DNA of 64,000 nt from Verpa conica (taxonomy: Eukaryota > Ascomycota > Pezizomycetes > Pezizales > Morchellaceae): NCBI GenBank assembly GCA_033030425.1, contig JAUFSD010000001.1, positions 868,001-932,000 of the forward strand. The letters run 5' to 3'. Below are positions 23,639 through 34,113 of this stretch, piece after piece (the stretch's first letter is position 1; each line of letters starts with the position of its first letter). A model generated the notes under the pieces. That model did no database searches. It was not told the origin of the DNA and saw only the letters and a program-made list of their open reading frames with translations. A program made the position numbers and the translations under genes.

Positions 23639-24949
23639 TTTTCTTCTCCACGCAACGTTTCTTACGCCGCGACCGAGCTTCGCTCGGTCACGGCTACCAC
23701 CATCGGTCCCCCCATTCTTACGACTCTAGAGCTATAGCAAACCTTCGGGCGCGCTGAGACTCCATCTTACGGCAATATTGGGCACGTTGGACGGGAGTTG
23801 TTGAAGCAAACCTTCGGGCGCGCTGTAGCTTCTTTGTCGACCCAAACTTCGTTCAGGTGCCCTTCGGGGAAGTTGCGTCCACCTGCCCCCATTACCTCCG
23901 GATTTCACACTGCCAGTCTCTGTAAGCCTAGCGCTGGAACCTCTGTCAAAGTCCTCCGGAAACCCTCTCCATTCCATTTGGTTTGGATGAGCCCTTACTC
24001 GTTGCCTTCGGGCATTCACCATGATGTTGGAGGTATCTCACCCGAGAACCAACCTCCCCACCACCAGTGAGCGGGCAGTCCCCCTCAACAACACTTTATT
24101 TTACCGGACCAGGTAGACTCGATTCTCCAGGTCCTTTATTACATATAAACACTTTCTCCGACCGGAGAAAGTGCTCCACTTGACAGTTGGTCGACATCCG
24201 AGATCACCAACCCCCCCTCTACCTCAACGGCATACCGAATGACACCGGCCCCATGCCTCACACTACCATACTTCGGCTCCGTCCGAGCCCCTAACCTTCT
24301 TTACACCTTCGTTCTTTTCCCCTTTTCACCAGATTATGTGATCGTGTCCGCTTCGGCGGGGGTAGAACATTTTCCTTGGTACCGGAGCTCCCCTAGGATG
24401 ATTATAGCCTTGAGCTATAGGACGACTGGACCGGATTACACGCCAGGAATCAGCCTCTCTCGTTACTATGTCGTTGGATCGGTGGATTAGTGCTAGGAGA
24501 GTTGGGATGGGTTTATACTTGGTTTACTACATGTTCTTTCTTTGGTGTCGCTTAGTTAGTCCTATGTATTACGTTCTTTGTTGAGGTCCCTCTATGCATC
24601 AGCAAACCTGCAAGATTGCGTCAGGAGCAACTGTAGCACGGGACGCTAGTGATGCCACATTCGGCAATTGGCCGAATATGACGCTACTGTGAGGCGTCAG
24701 GGGCTTCTGGCGCTCCGCTGAAGGCGTCAGAGGCTCCTGACGCAATACCAAAGGCTCCTGATGCCTCTGACGCTTTCTGGTAGGCTTCCTGACATTCTCT
24801 GGTGCTGCTTGTTACTGTCACACTCTTGTCACAGTCACATTACAGAAGTACTAGTATGGTTCTCAATTATTTTATTATATGCTATCTAATATGTACAAAA
24901 TATCCCTAATTCGCTTGTCCTCAGCACCTGCTTGTCACCCTAATGGTCT

Positions 24950-25530
24950 CGAGGATCCTGCTGCTGCTTAGGAGGTCCTCCTGCTGTCGCTTGGGGGGGG
25001 GTCTCGAGGGTCTTGCTGCTGTCGCTTAAAGGGTCTTGCTGCTGCTGCTTAGGAGGTCTTGCTGCTGCTGCTTAGGAGGTCTTGCTGCTGTTGCCTGGAG
25101 GGGGTCTCGAGAGTCCTGCTGCTGTCGCTTAGGGGGTCCTGCTGCTGTCGCCTGGAGGGTCTCGAGGACCCTGCTACTGTCGCTTAGGGGGTCCTGCTGC
25201 TGTCGCCTGGGGGGGTCTCGAGGGTCTTGCTGCTGTCGCTTAGGGGGTCTTGCTGCTGCTGCTTAGGAGGTCTTGCTGCTGTTGCCTGGAGGGTCTCGAG
25301 GACCCTGCTACTGTCGCTTAGGGGTCCTCCTGCTGCTGTCGCTTAGGGGGTCTTGCTGCTGTCGTCTGGAGGGTCTCGAGGACCCTGCTGCTGTCGCTTA
25401 GGGGGTCTTGCTGCTGTCGTCTGGAGGGTCTCGAGGACCCTGCTGCTGTCGCTTAGGGGGTCTTGCTGCTGCTGCTTAGGAGGTCCTGCTGCTGTTGCCT
25501 GGTGGAGGTCTCGAGGGTCTTGCTGCTGGC
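24950..25530 (+). repeat. CTG-rich minisatellite
   Basis: Tandem, imperfect units built from CTGCTGCTGTCGCTTAGG and GGTCTCGAGGACC-like blocks. The translated ORFs (QQQ/DPP and CCCRLGG repeats) reflect the repeat and are not taken as genes. It lies inside the DNA element at 24,597. Confidence 0.85.
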
Positions 25531-25630
25531 ACGACGCGTCGGTAGAACGCGTCATGACACGGGTGAAAGGAAACAAGACAGCCTGCATATAAGTTAGCTT
25601 TTACTGTTCAAATAGCAATAGAGAAATAGG

Positions 25631-25806
25631 GAGAGGGGTAGGGGGTAGGGGGTAGGGGGTAGGCGTGGTGTGTGGTGCGATGAGGTGGGTGTGGTGTGGT
25701 GTGTTCAGGGACTTAGAGAATTTTGGCGAAGTCTCTGGAGGAATAGGGGTAGGGTTAGGGATATCCAAGCAGGGTTAGGTGTATCCAAGCAGGGTTAGGG
25801 TTGGCG
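25631..25806 (+). repeat. Telomere-like G-rich repeats
   Basis: GGGGGTA repeats (25,631-25,665) and AGGGTTAGGG motifs separated by ATATCCAAGC/GTATCCAAGC units (25,741-25,806). TTAGGG is the usual filamentous-fungal telomere unit, so these look like interstitial telomere-type sequence inside the DNA element. Confidence 0.6.
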
Positions 25807-27074
25807 GAACGCATCTCCAAAACCTCGCTTGTTTTTCTGAAGAGAACGGTAGTTAATAAAGACTAGTAATCTGCGGGTATGAGGGAACAATAGTTCTCTC
25901 ACAAGAAACTTAATTTTTCAAGTAGTACGGTTCCCAGAGCCTCTTGTGGGGCGCTCCTGGCACTGGCAGTGGTATGGTGACGCTTGGGGTGCTGGGGATG
26001 CTTGTGACGCGGGTGACTTCCTGTGATGCAACAGTTGCTACACCAATTGCGTCAGGACACAATTGCAGGTTTGCTGATGTGCATTTAGTTCATAGATACC
26101 CGTTCGCTCATTTTTGTTATCGGTACTCGATACCGATAGTTAGTTAGTTAGTTAGTTCGTGCCACCTAGTGGCTTACCTAGTGGCCCTCGGGGCTAGAAG
26201 GGAAACAATATACTTTACTTTACTTTACTTTCTTCAGTTAGATTCAATACAAGTTTCTCTTCTTCGCTGCCTCTCTGCTGCTTCATCGCTTCGCGATCGC
26301 TGAAACCGCTTCTTACTTCACAAACCTTTGGTATTTTGTTTGTAACGGATAGTTACCTTGCCATCGAGTTAGTTGTATCCTGTGGTTACGCTGCCCTCAC
26401 GCTGTCCCCCTTGAAAACTGGATAGTATTATTTAGAGGTCAGTGTTGGGTGACATATACAGTCCCTATGCAGATGTCTTTGTGATAGGCTTAGTCAGCGC
26501 TTTTCCACATCAAAAGTCCCTTGCTTCCATGTTCTTCTTCATATATGCAATCAACTAAAAATGGCCCGGAAAATAAAGAAACTCCCGGTTCTATTTGATC
26601 AAACTATTGGGGCAATTCCAAGAAAGCCTCTGCCTCCCAGCAAACAGCCGAAAACTGTAACGGGGGCACTCTCACAGGACGTTCACCGGAAGTACTGCCG
26701 TACGACAAAAAATCACAACCCTCCTTTCTGACGAGAAGCTTCAACAGCGAGGCTTAGAACCGCTTGTCAACATGGAAGGTCGACAGTTCTTTTATCAAAT
26801 ACAGGAATAAGGTTTTAGGTAGAGATAACTAAAGACTTTAAAAGACTCTGCTTATAACGGAAGACAAACGTCTTTAGTAGAATATGTGAGAGTCTTAAAA
26901 CAATGGTTGTTCATTGACTAGCAAGAATGGTTCTGTCCCGGGGAAAGGATGGGTTTGAGTTATAATTTTTGTTGCGAGCAGGCTGCCAAGCAGCAAGAGA
27001 ATAATTCCTCCATGCTTCTGAATCAACTGAGTCTAGAGCGCCCCTAAGAACTAGCGGGGTCGGTAGGCTAGCGA

Positions 27075-28335
27075 TGCGACGATCTAACTATCGTCATGAC
27101 TAGTCTTAAGTACCTCTCCATATAGAGACACCTAAGGATCTCCCTTGACGGATAGGACTAGCTATCCTATTCCGGTCAATAGATACTAAGGAAAGTCATT
27201 ACTATGATAGCCCGATCCCTAAGCGAGCTGGCGAGCTCCTAGGACGGAGCGAAGCTCACCGTCGTCAGTATGTGACAGAGACCAGAGTAATGCGTCTGTA
27301 GCTTATAGCTACGGGAGATACTAGTGCAATGAGACTGAAGCAGTTGCCTCCATGAACAGAGTTAAGCTCCTGTTCCTCTAGGAGGAATAACAACGGCTTC
27401 GCTGATGGCCAACCTTATGGGAGGCTGAGAGCCGTGAGACGAGAGCAAAACTATGCTTAGTAGTTAGGGCCGCCAGCAAAAATAGTAATAATTAACCTGG
27501 CGGCGTCACGAATCGAACCGTACGGGGCTATGCCGTGTGCTTCGCCCTAAGGTCCTTATGGATCAAGATTACCTCTCCGCCACGCCCCCAGGTTGGACTA
27601 GGAACGTGGGAAAGGAATCTAAGCAACGGCAGGAATCACCAGTGGGTTACCCTGCCTAGGGGACTCTGTGTTTTCTAATACCCGCGAGGCGCCCCACTGT
27701 GCCACCCGCCGTTTGCAGAGGGGGCCCCCCTGAGTTGCAGATTTCCTAACAAAAAGACAAGTTTTGGACCCCAAAAATAACCCCAAAACCGTCAGGAAAA
27801 TTCATCCAACCGAACCAAACTCGGAGGGTATATGGGGGACAGTGCTGCGAATCCATAGGTGCAATCGGATTTGAAATCGGACCATTATAGCAAAAGTTAC
27901 AGAGCTTTTAGTAACCAACGCTTTTTAGTCGCTAGTCTATCGACCCCGCTAGTTCTTAGGGGCGCTCTAGACTCAGTTGATTTCCAAGCACGGAGAAATT
28001 GTTCCCCGCTTCTTGGCAGCCTGCTCGCAATCAAATTCATAGCTTAAACCCGTCCTTCCCTCCAGGACAACCATTCTTGCTAGTCAACGAACAACCGTTG
28101 TTCAGAGACCCTCATACTTTTCGCTAAAGACGTTTGTCTTCCCCTGGGAAGCAGAGGCTTTTAAAGTCTTTAGTTTGCAACCCTTAAAAATCCTTATACC
28201 TGTATAGCCTAGGGACTGTCGACCTTCCGTGTTGACGAGCGGTTCTAAGCCTTGCTGCTGAAGCTTCTCATCAGAAAGGGAGGTTGTTGGTTTTTTTTGG
28301 TACGGCAGTACTCCCCTGGGAGTGCCTCCGTTACA
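27075..28335 (+). mobile_element. Solo LTR, family B, younger nested copy
   Basis: 1,261 bp, starting TGCGACGATCTAAC and ending CTCCGTTACA, with perfect target duplication AGCGA (27070-27074 and 28336-28340). Nearly identical to 50,594-51,853 and inserted in the opposite orientation into an older LTR of the same family. Confidence 0.9.
27498..27589 (-). other. tRNA-like module inside LTR-B
   Basis: On the minus strand TGGCGGAGAGG matches the Pol III A box and GGTTCGATTCG the B box, at the spacing of a tRNA with a long variable arm. The seven bases before the A box (GGGGGCG) pair at six of seven positions with the bases after the T arm (CGCCGCC), followed by A. The T stem is poor, so a working tRNA is unlikely. 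The same module is at 51,017-51,108, and a decayed one is at 28,678-28,768. Confidence 0.5.
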
Positions 28336-29896
28336 AGCGACTAAAAAGGAGTTGTCACAAAAGATTTGTAACTTTTGCTATAGTAGTCCAATTTAAGATC
28401 CAATTGCACCTATGGATTTGTAGCACTATCCTCCATATACTCTCCAAGTTTGGTTCAGTTGGACAAATTTTCCTGACAGTTCGGAGGTTATTTTTGGGGT
28501 CCAAAACTTGTCTTTTTATTAGGAAATCAGCAACTTGGTGGGGCCCCCTCTGCAGACAGCGGGTGACACAGTGGGGTGCTCCAGGAGTGTTAGAAAACAC
28601 TGTTTCTCTAAAATAGGGTAATCCACTGATAATTCCAGCTGTTGCTAAAATTCTTTCCTGCAGCCCAAGTTCAATTCTGGAGCGTGGCGGAGAGGTAATC
28701 TTAATCTATAAAGAGTTTAGGATGAAAAACATATGTAACCCCGTATGGTTCGATTCGCGGTGCTGTCAGGTAAGTATTTTTGCCTGCTGGCTCTTCTAAC
28801 ACTTGACCTAGTCTTGCTCTCTTTGCTCAAACTTACGATCTTCCCATCTATCAAGGAGGACCGACTGCGGTTCAGTTGTTATTCCTAAGTGAAGGAAGAG
28901 GCTTATTCCTTCTTCACTTATAGCCAACTGTTCCAACTCACTGTACTGGTATTCTCTTATTGCTCTTAGAGTTATAAACTATTGTTTTGTTCCCTATCGC
29001 ATACCACCGACAGTGGGCTTCACCTAATGTTCCAAGGACTGCCGTTTTAGGATTATATGGATTATCTAGCAGTAAAGCCGGTTACCTTTCTGTCTAGAGC
29101 AAAGTAGCTATTACTGTTCTCTCAGGGAGGTAGTCGGTTGTCTTTTAAGAGTCTACCTTGAGCCTAGTCATGACGGCCGTTAAACCATCACAAAAACTAC
29201 CCAAAAGCAAATGTAACCCATAGAGAACGATTTAATTATCGGTCTATTTTATTCCCTTGGTCTGATTGCGGCAGTAGCAACTATAATAAATAGACCGTGG
29301 TCCACAATAAAGAGCTTTTTAGACCGAGTCTCTATAAGAGGAAATAAAAACAGTCTCCTACGCTCTAGCAGACCCGATCTCCTAAACCACCGAACTAAAT
29401 GCCAGTTGATACGTGCAATACACAGTGATCGTACTATCACGCGCTGAGGGTTACGCAACAGGCATTGCCTTAATGTGTCTATTGCAACAGTTGATAGAGT
29501 TTTAAAGAAGGAAGGAATTAAGAAATGGAGAGCTAAAAAGAGACCACTTTTGAAGGAAGAAAATGCAGAAGCTCGGTTGGCTTGAGTATTAGAGAGGCTA
29601 CACTGGACTGCCGAGAATTTTGAAGCAGTGGTGTGGAGTGACAAGTGCAGCGTGGAGAAATCCTCTAATCCTTGTCAAGTATGGGTTTTAGGACACCTCC
29701 AAAGAAGTGGCTTAAAGATTGTATTAATTTTAGGCCTAAAAGAAAAGGCAAATCTCTAATAGTATGGGGTTGCTTTTGGGGCCAACATCAAGGAACATTT
29801 GTACTACTCATTGTCAATTCGGTTAATAAACACATCTACCTACAACTGCTCCAGTGTCTTCTTTTTCCAGTTATGAAATGCATACAATCAACTATT

Positions 29897-30137
29897 GCAT
29901 TAGAAAAAGTTTTTTTTTCTTCAAAAATAGTCCCAGATAGTCCCAGGGATAAGGGGGACAGTGGGGGACACAACTGGAACACAATTGGGACAGAATAGGG
30001 ACACCACCCAGTCCCAAAATCCATTCCAGGGACAGGCATTTTGTCTCTTGGGACTGGGTAGTGTCTCCAGCTACTATGTAATTTGTCCCACAGTTGTCCC
30101 AAGGATGCTCTGGGATTGAAAAGTACTTTTGCTGATG
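29897..30137. mobile_element. MITE, about 240 bp, copy 1
   Basis: Ends TTAGAAAAAGT and ACTTTTGCTGA. It is an inverted near-copy of 31,874-32,114, with repeated GTCCCAG/CTGGGAC motifs inside. It interrupts the Tc1/mariner transposase remnant. Confidence 0.75.
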
Positions 30138-30233
30138 TGGTAATGTGAGGTTTATGCAGGACAGTGGACCAATCTGTAAAGTAATTATTGTGATGGAGTG
30201 GCTGGAGTTTATTGGAATTGAGATGCATGAGTA

Positions 30234-31081
30234 CATCAGCAAACCTAAAAAAAAGACTACTTTCCCCTCTAAACAATCCTAATATATTAGAGTGTATCCT
30301 AAAGAATCTGATACAATCATATGAAAACTCAAAAAAAGTTCACATGACAGAATTCGAGTCTCAGGAGGCGTCCTGAGGCTCAGGATTCTCAGGGGGCTAC
30401 CTGAGGCTACTTGAGTGTAGCGGGAGCCTTGGTGAGGGAAGTGTGTCTAGGTGACACGGACAGAAAACTTGGGTACTTTGGAAAACGAGGAGAGCTTGGA
30501 CGGTGATAGTGGTTCTTCGGTAAAATTCTTAGATATAACAAATCTAAGAAACAGAAAACTTCTTTAATAAACTAAGAGAACAAGAGATTGTGTAACGAAA
30601 AGAATCCCATCAGGAGGGGGCAAAGCCCCCTTCTTATATACCCCCTGTTTTCCTCCTTGTACGACCCGGACCCCATCCTGTTATTTTCCCCTATTACAAA
30701 TGTCGTCGAATATGTCATGTTCGACGCGCAAGTCCCTTTTCTATACGGCTCCCATACTAAAGCTACTTTCTTCCTAACCCCTCCGTTATGCGTGCTAGCC
30801 CCACTCTGTTTCCTCCTACCACTTCTAGACTCTTGGGGCTTCCGCTCTACCCGATCCCTGACGTCCCACCTACGCCTCGTGTGACGCGATACCTTAACCG
30901 ACCCAAAACTGGTTTCTTTCTCGTAAGTGCCAAGTTAAACCCGCGCCTTGAGACGGTCCGACCTTCTAACAAGAGTGGGGGCGAACGCCACCCGCTTTCA
31001 CGAAGGTTGACGACCCTCGGAGCTGCCCGCAAAATTGAGGCTCAGGAGACTCAGGAGAGAATTTGAAAATGTTTGCTGATG
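30234..31081. mobile_element. Possible element with CATCAGCAAAC ends
   Basis: CATCAGCAAACCT at the left and TTTGCTGATG at the right are inverse and match the ends of the element at 24,597, but the interior is different and no target duplication is clear. Contains GAGTCTCAGGAGG-type repeats near both ends. ORFs inside have no recognisable features. Confidence 0.3.
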
Positions 31082-31112
31082 AAGACAGACTAGGAAATGG
31101 GTGTTCTTGACA
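31082..31112 (+). repeat. LTR-D terminal remnant
   Basis: Matches the last about 30 bp of the solo LTR at 32,526-32,885 (CTAGGAAATGGGTGTTCTTG). Only this end survives. Confidence 0.5.
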
Positions 31113-31873
31113 CCCTAAGTGACCATTGCAGTTCTCTAGAACTATGGGAACCGCTCGGGTAACAAGTAGCTGCTGAAAACAAGCAAATTAGAAATAATTT
31201 CTACATATTAGATAGTATATAGTAAAATAATTGAAAGCTATACTAGTACTACTTCTGCAATGTGACCGTGACAAGATCATGACAGTACTAAGCAGCACCA
31301 GAGAACGTCAGGAATCCTATTAGAGAGCGTCAAAATATTTACCAGAGAGCATCAGAGGTACTAGGAGCCTCTGACACTCCTATCCTTTTGCTCATAGCGA
31401 CAGGTTTTTGAAGCCTTTGAAGGCCTTGAAAACGTTTACCTATTTTTATTCCCACAACCACTGCCTTTAGATATATAAGGAATTTACTAGGAATACTTTA
31501 GTATTCATTATTTTTATCTGTTTTTCTAGAACTATAGTAGGTAAACTGAAGCGCCACTAAATTATTGTGGTTACATCCATGATTTTCCCGTACAAAATAT
31601 GTTTCCCACCCTCCTACAAAGTATCTACTTTAAAAATAGTGTCCATATTACACAATTTCCCTAAAATAATATTAGGTATTCACTTATCTACCAGTTTTAA
31701 TTGTGTATTTTTTAATCATATTTAGAGGGTAATTCTGTTATAAACCCATGCATTTTGTGTGGCTTTTAGCAATTTTAGCAATTTTTAGCAATTTTTGCAA
31801 CCAGATGCAACTATTTCTTATGGTATAAAAGCTCCACACTTTTTTTTCACTACTAACCACATTTTATCCACCA

Positions 31874-32114
31874 CATTAGCAAAAGTACTTTTCAGTCCCG
31901 GAGCATCCCTGGGACAACTGTGGGACAAATTACATAGTAGCTGGAGACATCACCCAGTCCCAAAAGACAAAATGCCTGTCCCTGGGATGGATTTTGGGAC
32001 TGGGTGGTGTCTCTATTCTGTCCCAGTTGTGTCCCAGTTGTGTCCTCCACTGTCCCCTTTATTCCTGGGACTATCTGGGACTATTTTTGAAGAAAAAAAA
32101 ACTTTTGCTAATGC
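31874..32114. mobile_element. MITE, about 240 bp, copy 2 (inverted)
   Basis: Termini TTAGCAAAAGT and ACTTTTGCTAA are perfect inverses with TA at the insertion point. Nearly identical to 29,897-30,137 in the opposite orientation. Confidence 0.8.
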
Positions 32115-32525
32115 AAAATTGCTCCTAGAGCTTTGAAAGGAAAATAAATTAATGTACTACTCTCATTAAAGATACTATAAATTTATCCCAAAGGTTAACT
32201 AATTTTTAGAAGGTATAGGTATTTGTAGATACATTCAAGTCATCAAATTGAGTCCAATTAGATATTATTTAATAGAGTAACCAGATATAGGAAAAACTTC
32301 TCAGAAATTAAATAGCATATTCCTAAGAGTCTTAAAACCTATAGCCCAGTTTACTAGTATGTTTTTATTAATTTTGTCCATTTGGAGGTTGTGGGGTGAC
32401 TATGAGGTACCTATTGCTACGTTTAAAATCGCATTACGAGCCATGAGATAGTGGTGTGAGGAGTCTCTGACGCCTTCAGCAGAGCATTATATTTGGCCAA
32501 TTGCCGAATGTGGCATCTCTAGCGT

Positions 32526-32885
32526 TGTAAAAACCGATCACCTATTGGGGAACAGCAGGCGATAATCACAAGGCAAGACTAGTATCGAGAGACTAGGAAC
32601 TCAGAGACAAGGTAGGTAAGGTATTGAATGCAAGTTGTTGCGTGAAGGACTAACTAACTGACAGAGATGCGTCCCTTTTATACCCTTTCTGGAGGGACGC
32701 TGAGATCAACAATGAGACAATATGAAACTGAAGGAGCGACCTCCTTCTACATGAAACGGTAGACGTCTCGTCCTGCGAGGCGTACTTCTTACATGACCAA
32801 TGATAACAGGAATCCTACGAGATATGAAACGATACATGAAACAAGGAGATAGACAAGGCAGACTAGGAAATGGGTGTTCTTGACA
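32526..32885 (+). mobile_element. Solo LTR, family D (360 bp)
   Basis: Starts TGTAAAAACCGATCACC and ends GTTCTTGACA, with perfect target duplication AGCGT (32521-32525 and 32886-32890). Inserted in the inverted DNA element. Partial copies at 52,778 and 62,394. Confidence 0.9.
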
Positions 32886-32940
32886 AGCGTCCTGTGTAAC
32901 AGTTGCTCCTAACGCAATCTTGCAGGTTTTCTGATGCTTA

Positions 32941-33076
32941 GAAGACTGTCGGCCTTCTGTGTTGACAAGCGGTTTTAAACCTCGCTGCTGAAGCTTTTCG
33001 TCAGAAAAAGAGGTTGTAGTTTTTTGTTCTACGGCAGTACTTCCGGGGAACGTCCTGTGAGAGTGCCCCTATTATA
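32941..33076 (+). mobile_element. LTR-B fragment (3' end)
   Basis: Matches the last about 130 bp of LTR-B (GACTGTCGGCCTTCTGTGTT, ACGGCAGTACTTCC, GAGTGCCCCTA). Truncated on the left by the DNA element. Confidence 0.7.
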
Positions 33077-34113
33077 GTTGTCTGGTGTTCGCCAAAAGAA
33101 ATTTAGTTCGAGTAGCAACAAAATCCAATTTTAAAAAATTTCTGATAGAGTAACTCTAGATATAATAATTAGTTCCTACCAAGCTTTAAAAATTATATTA
33201 TTATTCATGCAATTTGATTTATTAAAGTGATCTTCAGTTACCAGGCTCCTGTAGTCTGTGGGTGTACAATAAGTGGTTGTGTAAATTATAGTTAGGAGAA
33301 ACTCCGATCTAGAGCATGTAGGAATTGCAAATGTCAGTAAGAGCTATGATTGAGTATTTGGGGCAGAGACTGTTTTCATCTGTATAATGAAAAATGCCAT
33401 TAATATAAATTTTAGGAATAGTACGCGTGCATTCCTGGGTTCGGAGGATACTTGTTTTGCAAGGCTAATTAGAGTTGTCTAGCGATCCATAAACCTCGAA
33501 TGTGATAGTACAACGGGCTAGAAATGTAGTTGAGTTAATGGTCACGGTTTCTATTCCCCTAAATATTGATTTGTGAATACCATAGCCTTAGGGCTCAATC
33601 ACTGAGGAGTAAAGGACTACTCCTCAACCAGTACAAAAGAGGTATTTCCAGGCCTAGTAAGTAATTAATAGTACTGGAAGACGACGCCCTTGGAGCGACC
33701 CTTACCCAATGGGGGCGTCGCACGCCCTGAACAAAGCAGCCAACTACGAGATGCTTTATGCTCTTTCCCACACCATAGCCCTTCACTTTGTTCAGGGCAC
33801 TTCGTTCATGGCAACTTCATTCAGAGCAAGGGAGATCCGAATGCACTAAACTTCGGAGCATAGGCTCATTATGGCTCGATAGGATGTAGGGGTTATAGTA
33901 GTCTAAGTAGTCATAAAACGTTACTTGTTTTTGATAGTGATGTAGGTTATTACCATTTACCATCGGGTTGAGGCTGTGGATCTCGAACGTTATAGACTCG
34001 ATCTATATAACAAGAAACGAGACTATCACCCTAAAAATTAAAGGTATAAAATTATAGGAATACAAATGAGAATCGGATAAACCCCACTACCTCTATTTAG
34101 CTTATCAAGTTAC
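33077..34113. other. Noncoding, with nested short hairpins
   Basis: 3' side of SPC25. Two inverted repeats lie near 33,670-33,800: ACGACGCCC with GGGCGTCG, and GCCCTGAACAAAG (33724-33736) with CTTTGTTCAGGGC (33786-33798). Otherwise nothing recognisable. Confidence 0.5.

Larger units (their letters stand above)
24597..26079. mobile_element. Nonautonomous DNA element with CATCAGCAAACC ends
   Basis: The termini CATCAGCAAACCTGCAA (24597-24613) and TTGCAGGTTTGCTGATG (26063-26079) are perfect inverses. It interrupts the LINE-like repeat, whose uninterrupted form is seen near 53,965, which confirms insertion. The target duplication looks like ATGC/GTGC but is not perfect. About 250 bp next to the left end recurs in inverted orientation at 31,150-32,520. 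No transposase is encoded; the interior is mostly tandem repeats. Confidence 0.75.
23639..26240 (+). mobile_element. LINE-like repeat fragment, interrupted
   Basis: About 23,739-24,590 is closely similar to 53,094-53,965, including the repeated 20-mer GCAAACCTTCGGGCGCGCTG (at 23,739 and 23,806). It resumes at about 26,083 and ends near 26,230 in a simple tail (TTTAC repeats). The segment before the tail (CTTACCTAGTGGCCCTCGGG) matches the 3' ends at 54,070 and 62,540. A simple-repeat tail suggests a non-LTR element. The exact 5' boundary is unclear. Confidence 0.6.
26656..29192 (-). mobile_element. Solo LTR, family B, older copy interrupted by a younger copy
   Basis: On the minus strand it runs TGTGA...GTTACA, the same ends as the copy at 50,594. 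Perfect 5-bp target duplication AAAAC (26651-26655 and 29193-29197) within the transposase gene. Without the nested copy and its duplication it is about 1.27 kb. It is visibly more diverged than the younger copies. Confidence 0.85.
26561..30310 (+). pseudogene. Tc1/mariner-type transposase, broken and multiply interrupted
   Basis: The coding remnant starts at ATG 26561 (MARKIKKLPVLFDQTIGA), is cut at 26,655 by a 2.5-kb nested LTR insertion, and resumes at 29,193. There it shows a helix-turn-helix region (PIENDLIIGLFYSLGLIAAV, RSSRPDLLN), SIATVDRVLKKEGIKKW, the first DDE aspartate context (FEAVVWSDKCSVEK), WVFRTPPKKWLKDCI and SLIVWGCFWGQH. After a MITE insertion at 29,897 comes FMQDSGPICKVIIVMEWLE with the second aspartate. 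There are in-frame TGA stops (near 29,445 and 29,583), at least one frameshift near 29,665, and decay after 30,230. Clearly inactive. The family is recognised by these motifs; the exact clade is not resolved. Confidence 0.8.
31113..32938. mobile_element. Second copy of the CATCAGCAAACC DNA element, inverted and interrupted
   Basis: The right terminus TTGCAGGTTTTCTGATG (32,920-32,937) and adjacent sequence are the reverse complement of the left part of 24,597-24,900. The match continues at 32,380-32,520 and 31,150-31,400. A MITE (31,874) and a solo LTR (32,526) lie within. The left terminus is missing. The tandem-repeat interior of the other copy is absent. Confidence 0.6.

Noticed and set aside
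23732..24022. Arg-rich minus-strand ORF partly shared with 53,041-53,451
   Set aside because: The similarity is that of the whole DNA repeat; frames are not kept between copies, so it is not under coding constraint.
24950..25530. Possible CRISPR-like array
   Set aside because: Units are imperfect, contiguous and without unique spacers; this is a eukaryotic minisatellite.
25036..25592. ORFs rich in Cys/Arg/Gly or Gln/Asp/Pro
   Set aside because: They only translate the CTG-rich minisatellite in different frames.
28678..28768. Functional tRNA gene in the older LTR-B
   Set aside because: Acceptor pairing is lost and the T stem does not form; only the A and B boxes remain.
30588..31066. ORFs of 92-98 codons in island 1
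   Set aside because: No family motifs; sequence is repeat-derived and the two frames overlap.
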